Under the pieces are notes generated by a model. That model searched no databases and had not been told where the DNA came from. It saw only the letters and a program-made list of their open reading frames with translations. The position numbers were made by a program, and so were the translations under genes. From Bryobacterales bacterium (lineage in GTDB: Bacteria; Acidobacteriota; Terriglobia; Bryobacterales; Bryobacteraceae): 5,194 bases of DNA. Below are positions 3,303 to 5,194 of the stretch, one piece after another; within the stretch, counting starts at the first letter, position 1, and each line of letters opens with the position of its first letter. Location: positions 1 to 5,194 of the forward strand of contig JAEUQE010000381.1 in NCBI GenBank assembly GCA_016789785.1, read 5' to 3'.

Positions 3303-5194
3303 ATGGTTGCGCCAACGGCGAATTCATCCACTTTCTCGGCTCAGGACGAACTGGTCACCCGGCTCCTTCTGCTCGCCGCGAAGTCCACTGGTCTTGAAAC
3401 CAGTCCCCTCAAGGCAACCGAGGCCGTTCGCCTTGCCACTCGATCCAACAACTACAAAGACTTACCCGGCGTTGTCGCCGCTGCCGGAGAGCAGTGTGGA
3501 CTGCGCTTCTACCCTGTGCGCCGGACCCTTGGCCAAGTCGCAGCCGCGGTTCATCGCAAGGCGATTTGGATTCACCTGCGGCAGGACGGACCGGTTTGGC
3601 GGGGCGTGGTTGTTCTGGAGTCGAGCCAGGGAACTCTGTTAATCGAGCGCCTGGATGGAGTTGAGCAGGAAGCCTCTGTTAAGGCGAAGGATCTTGATAC
3701 GGAAATCGAGGCAAACGGAAACTTGACGGAGTGGCTGGCTGTCGAGGCAGCGGCCCCCCTCAGCGACGCTCATCGCCATGCCGAGAAAGAAGATCACCCC
3801 TATCACGGCGTTTCGCCGTTTGTGCGCCTGCGCGGCTGGCTCAAGGCGGAGCGCACGGATCTCTGGGTTGCCGTTGTTTACTCGATCGCCATCGGACTCC
3901 TGTCGCTGGTGGTGCCGATTGCCGTACAGTCGGTGGTGAACACCATTGCCTTCGGCACGCTCCTCCAGCCTCTGGTAGTACTGGTGCTCATTGTCCTGGT
4001 CGGCCTCGGCTTTTCCACCGTATTGCAAGGCCTGCGCACGTACGTGATTGAAATCATTCAGCGGCGAGTGCTGGTCCGGGTTTCCACAGACGCCGTTTTC
4101 CGCTTGCTCCGCGCAAAACCCGAGGCCTACGATCACCACCACGGCCCCGAACTCGTCAACCGCTTCCTCGAGGTGGTGACCGTGCAGAAGAGCGGCGCGA
4201 TGCTGCTCATTGACGGGCTGTCGATCTTCATGCAGATGGTGGTTGGCATGGCCTTGCTGGCCGTCTATCACCCATTGCTTCTCGCCTACGATGTCTTCCT
4301 GTTGGTGGCGATCTTCGTGGTGATCTTCCCAATGGGTACGGGCGCAATCGCCACCAGCATTAAGGAGTCGAAAGCGAAGTACTCGCTGGTGGCCTGGCTG
4401 GAAGAACTCGCCCGCTTCCCGATTACGTTCAAGTCAAAACGCGGGTCCGATTATGCGGTCGAACGCACGGACTCCCTGGTCGGCGAGTATCTGAATTATC
4501 GCGGAAAGCACTTCCGCATCCTGCTACGGCAGATCATCGGCTCGCTTGCTCTTCAGGCAATTGCGAGTTCGGTGCTGCTCGGCGTCGGCGGTTACCTGGT
4601 CATTGACCGGCAACTCACGCTCGGCCAGTTGATCGCCGCGGAGCTGATTGTAACCGTCGTCGTGAGCGGCTTCAGTAAGTTCGGAAAGCAACTCGAAACC
4701 TTTTACGATCTCACAGCCGCCGTGGACAAACTCGGGTACCTGACCGATCTGCCCCTTGAAAAGAGCGGGCCCGATCCGCTGCCTGCGAAGCCCACGCCGG
4801 CCAGTCTGGACATGCGCAGTGTCTCGTTCTCATACGGCAAGAAGCCGGTATTGCGGGACGTGAACTGGCATGTGCCCGCGGGCAAGCGTGCAGCGCTGAT
4901 CGGTAACGGAAAGAGCACCTTCTTCGACGTCATCTTCGGTCTGCGCGAGGCACAAGGCGGATTGATCGAGGTGGACGGGTCGGATACGCGCGAGATCCGG
5001 AAGATCGACTTGCGTTCACAAATCGTGCTGGTGCGTGAGCCGGAAATCTTCCATGGATCGGTTACTGACAATCTGCGTCTGGCCTCTTCCGACATCACAT
5101 CGGCGGAACTGCGCCAGGTATTGGAGTCGATCGGCCTGCTGGATGAGATTCAGGCACTGCCGCACGGACTGAATACGGAATTGCAGACAGGCGG
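3303..5194 (+). CDS. Type I secretion-style ABC exporter, permease-ATPase fusion (partial, 3' end outside window)
   Basis: Inner-membrane ATP-driven exporter, HlyB-like in layout; 630 residues are visible without a frame break. Residues about 10-165 form a soluble domain that may be a degenerate C39-like domain: I see no catalytic Cys motif and no HFVVL-type His, so leader cleavage is unlikely. Six membrane segments follow, near 187-208, 221-243, 300-322, 324-345, 407-433 and 440-458. The conserved coupling region includes HGPELVNRFLEVVTVQKSGAM. The ATPase domain begins near 500, with A-loop Tyr511. Walker A is GNGKST (534-539), three residues shorter than GxxGxGKST, and the Q-loop position is Arg578 (VREPEIF). 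The signature motif, Walker B and H-loop lie beyond the window. ATG 3303 is chosen because the best promoter overlaps the in-frame ATG at 3288; neither has an SD. The substrate is unknown; HlyD- and TolC-like partners are expected downstream. Confidence 0.88.
   Translation, partial: MVAPTANSSTFSAQDELVTRLLLLAAKSTGLETSPLKATEAVRLATRSNNYKDLPGVVAAAGEQCGLRFYPVRRTLGQVAAAVHRKAIWIHLRQDGPVWRGVVVLESSQGTLLIERLDGVEQEASVKAKDLDTEIEANGNLTEWLAVEAAAPLSDAHRHAEKEDHPYHGVSPFVRLRGWLKAERTDLWVAVVYSIAIGLLSLVVPIAVQSVVNTIAFGTLLQPLVVLVLIVLVGLGFSTVLQGLRTYVIEIIQRRVLVRVSTDAVFRLLRAKPEAYDHHHGPELVNRFLEVVTVQKSGAMLLIDGLSIFMQMVVGMALLAVYHPLLLAYDVFLLVAIFVVIFPMGTGAIATSIKESKAKYSLVAWLEELARFPITFKSKRGSDYAVERTDSLVGEYLNYRGKHFRILLRQIIGSLALQAIASSVLLGVGGYLVIDRQLTLGQLIAAELIVTVVVSGFSKFGKQLETFYDLTAAVDKLGYLTDLPLEKSGPDPLPAKPTPASLDMRSVSFSYGKKPVLRDVNWHVPAGKRAALIGNGKSTFFDVIFGLREAQGGLIEVDGSDTREIRKIDLRSQIVLVREPEIFHGSVTDNLRLASSDITSAELRQVLESIGLLDEIQALPHGLNTELQTG

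Noticed and set aside
3639..4271. 210-codon minus-strand open frame rich in His, Gln and Asn
   Set aside because: Opposite the membrane domain of the exporter; the composition is what antisense of Val/Leu codons gives, and no start signal or family is visible.
3303..5194. Frameshifted pseudogene reading of the exporter because of the short Walker A
   Set aside because: I translated the gene from 3288 to the window end and found one continuous frame without stops; only the P-loop and the Q-loop residue deviate.
2329..5194. LEA-like protein as the substrate of the ABC exporter
   Set aside because: It carries its own Sec-type signal peptide and sits beyond the divergent regulator; nothing in the sequence links it to type I secretion.

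Overview
The window looks like a chromosomal segment of a GC-rich Gram-negative bacterium. The protein flavour, the sparse Shine-Dalgarno sequences and the gene mix would fit Acidobacteriota (Solibacter/Bryobacter-like), but this is a judgement from reading and not a database result. Coding density is high: six genes are supported besides the partial toxin gene at the left edge, and no gap exceeds about 160 bases. No rRNA, tRNA, CRISPR array or insertion sequence was seen.

Layout. Positions 1-450 (minus strand) hold a type II toxin-antitoxin pair: a ribbon-helix-helix antitoxin followed closely by a VapC-like PIN-domain toxin whose 3' part lies outside the window. Both appear to use GTG starts. 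Positions 607-2261 (plus strand) hold purM and purN, overlapping by ATGA, which encode two steps of de novo purine synthesis. Positions 2329-2700 (plus strand) encode a small exported Gly/Ala/Lys-rich repeat protein with LEA-like 11-residue periodicity. It converges on an ArsR-family regulator (2697-3182, minus strand) and the two genes share the bases CTAG as stop codons. Divergent from the regulator, 3303-5194 (plus strand) encodes most of a type I secretion style ABC exporter: an N-terminal C39-like domain without catalytic residues, six membrane segments, and an ATPase domain cut off by the window end before the signature motif.

How the parts may work together. purM and purN are housekeeping genes and probably co-transcribed. 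The ArsR-type gene and the exporter are divergent, and their 105-120 bp gap contains back-to-back promoters and overlapping inverted repeats. The simplest reading is a repressor controlling both itself and the exporter. Partner genes (HlyD-type adaptor, outer membrane factor, substrate) would be expected downstream, outside the window.

Most unusual points: the exporter's Walker A loop reads GNGKST, three residues shorter than the canonical loop, and its Q-loop glutamine position is Arg. Four transcription units have a -10-like box only about 10-20 bases before the start codon and no Shine-Dalgarno, suggesting leaderless or very short-leader mRNAs.
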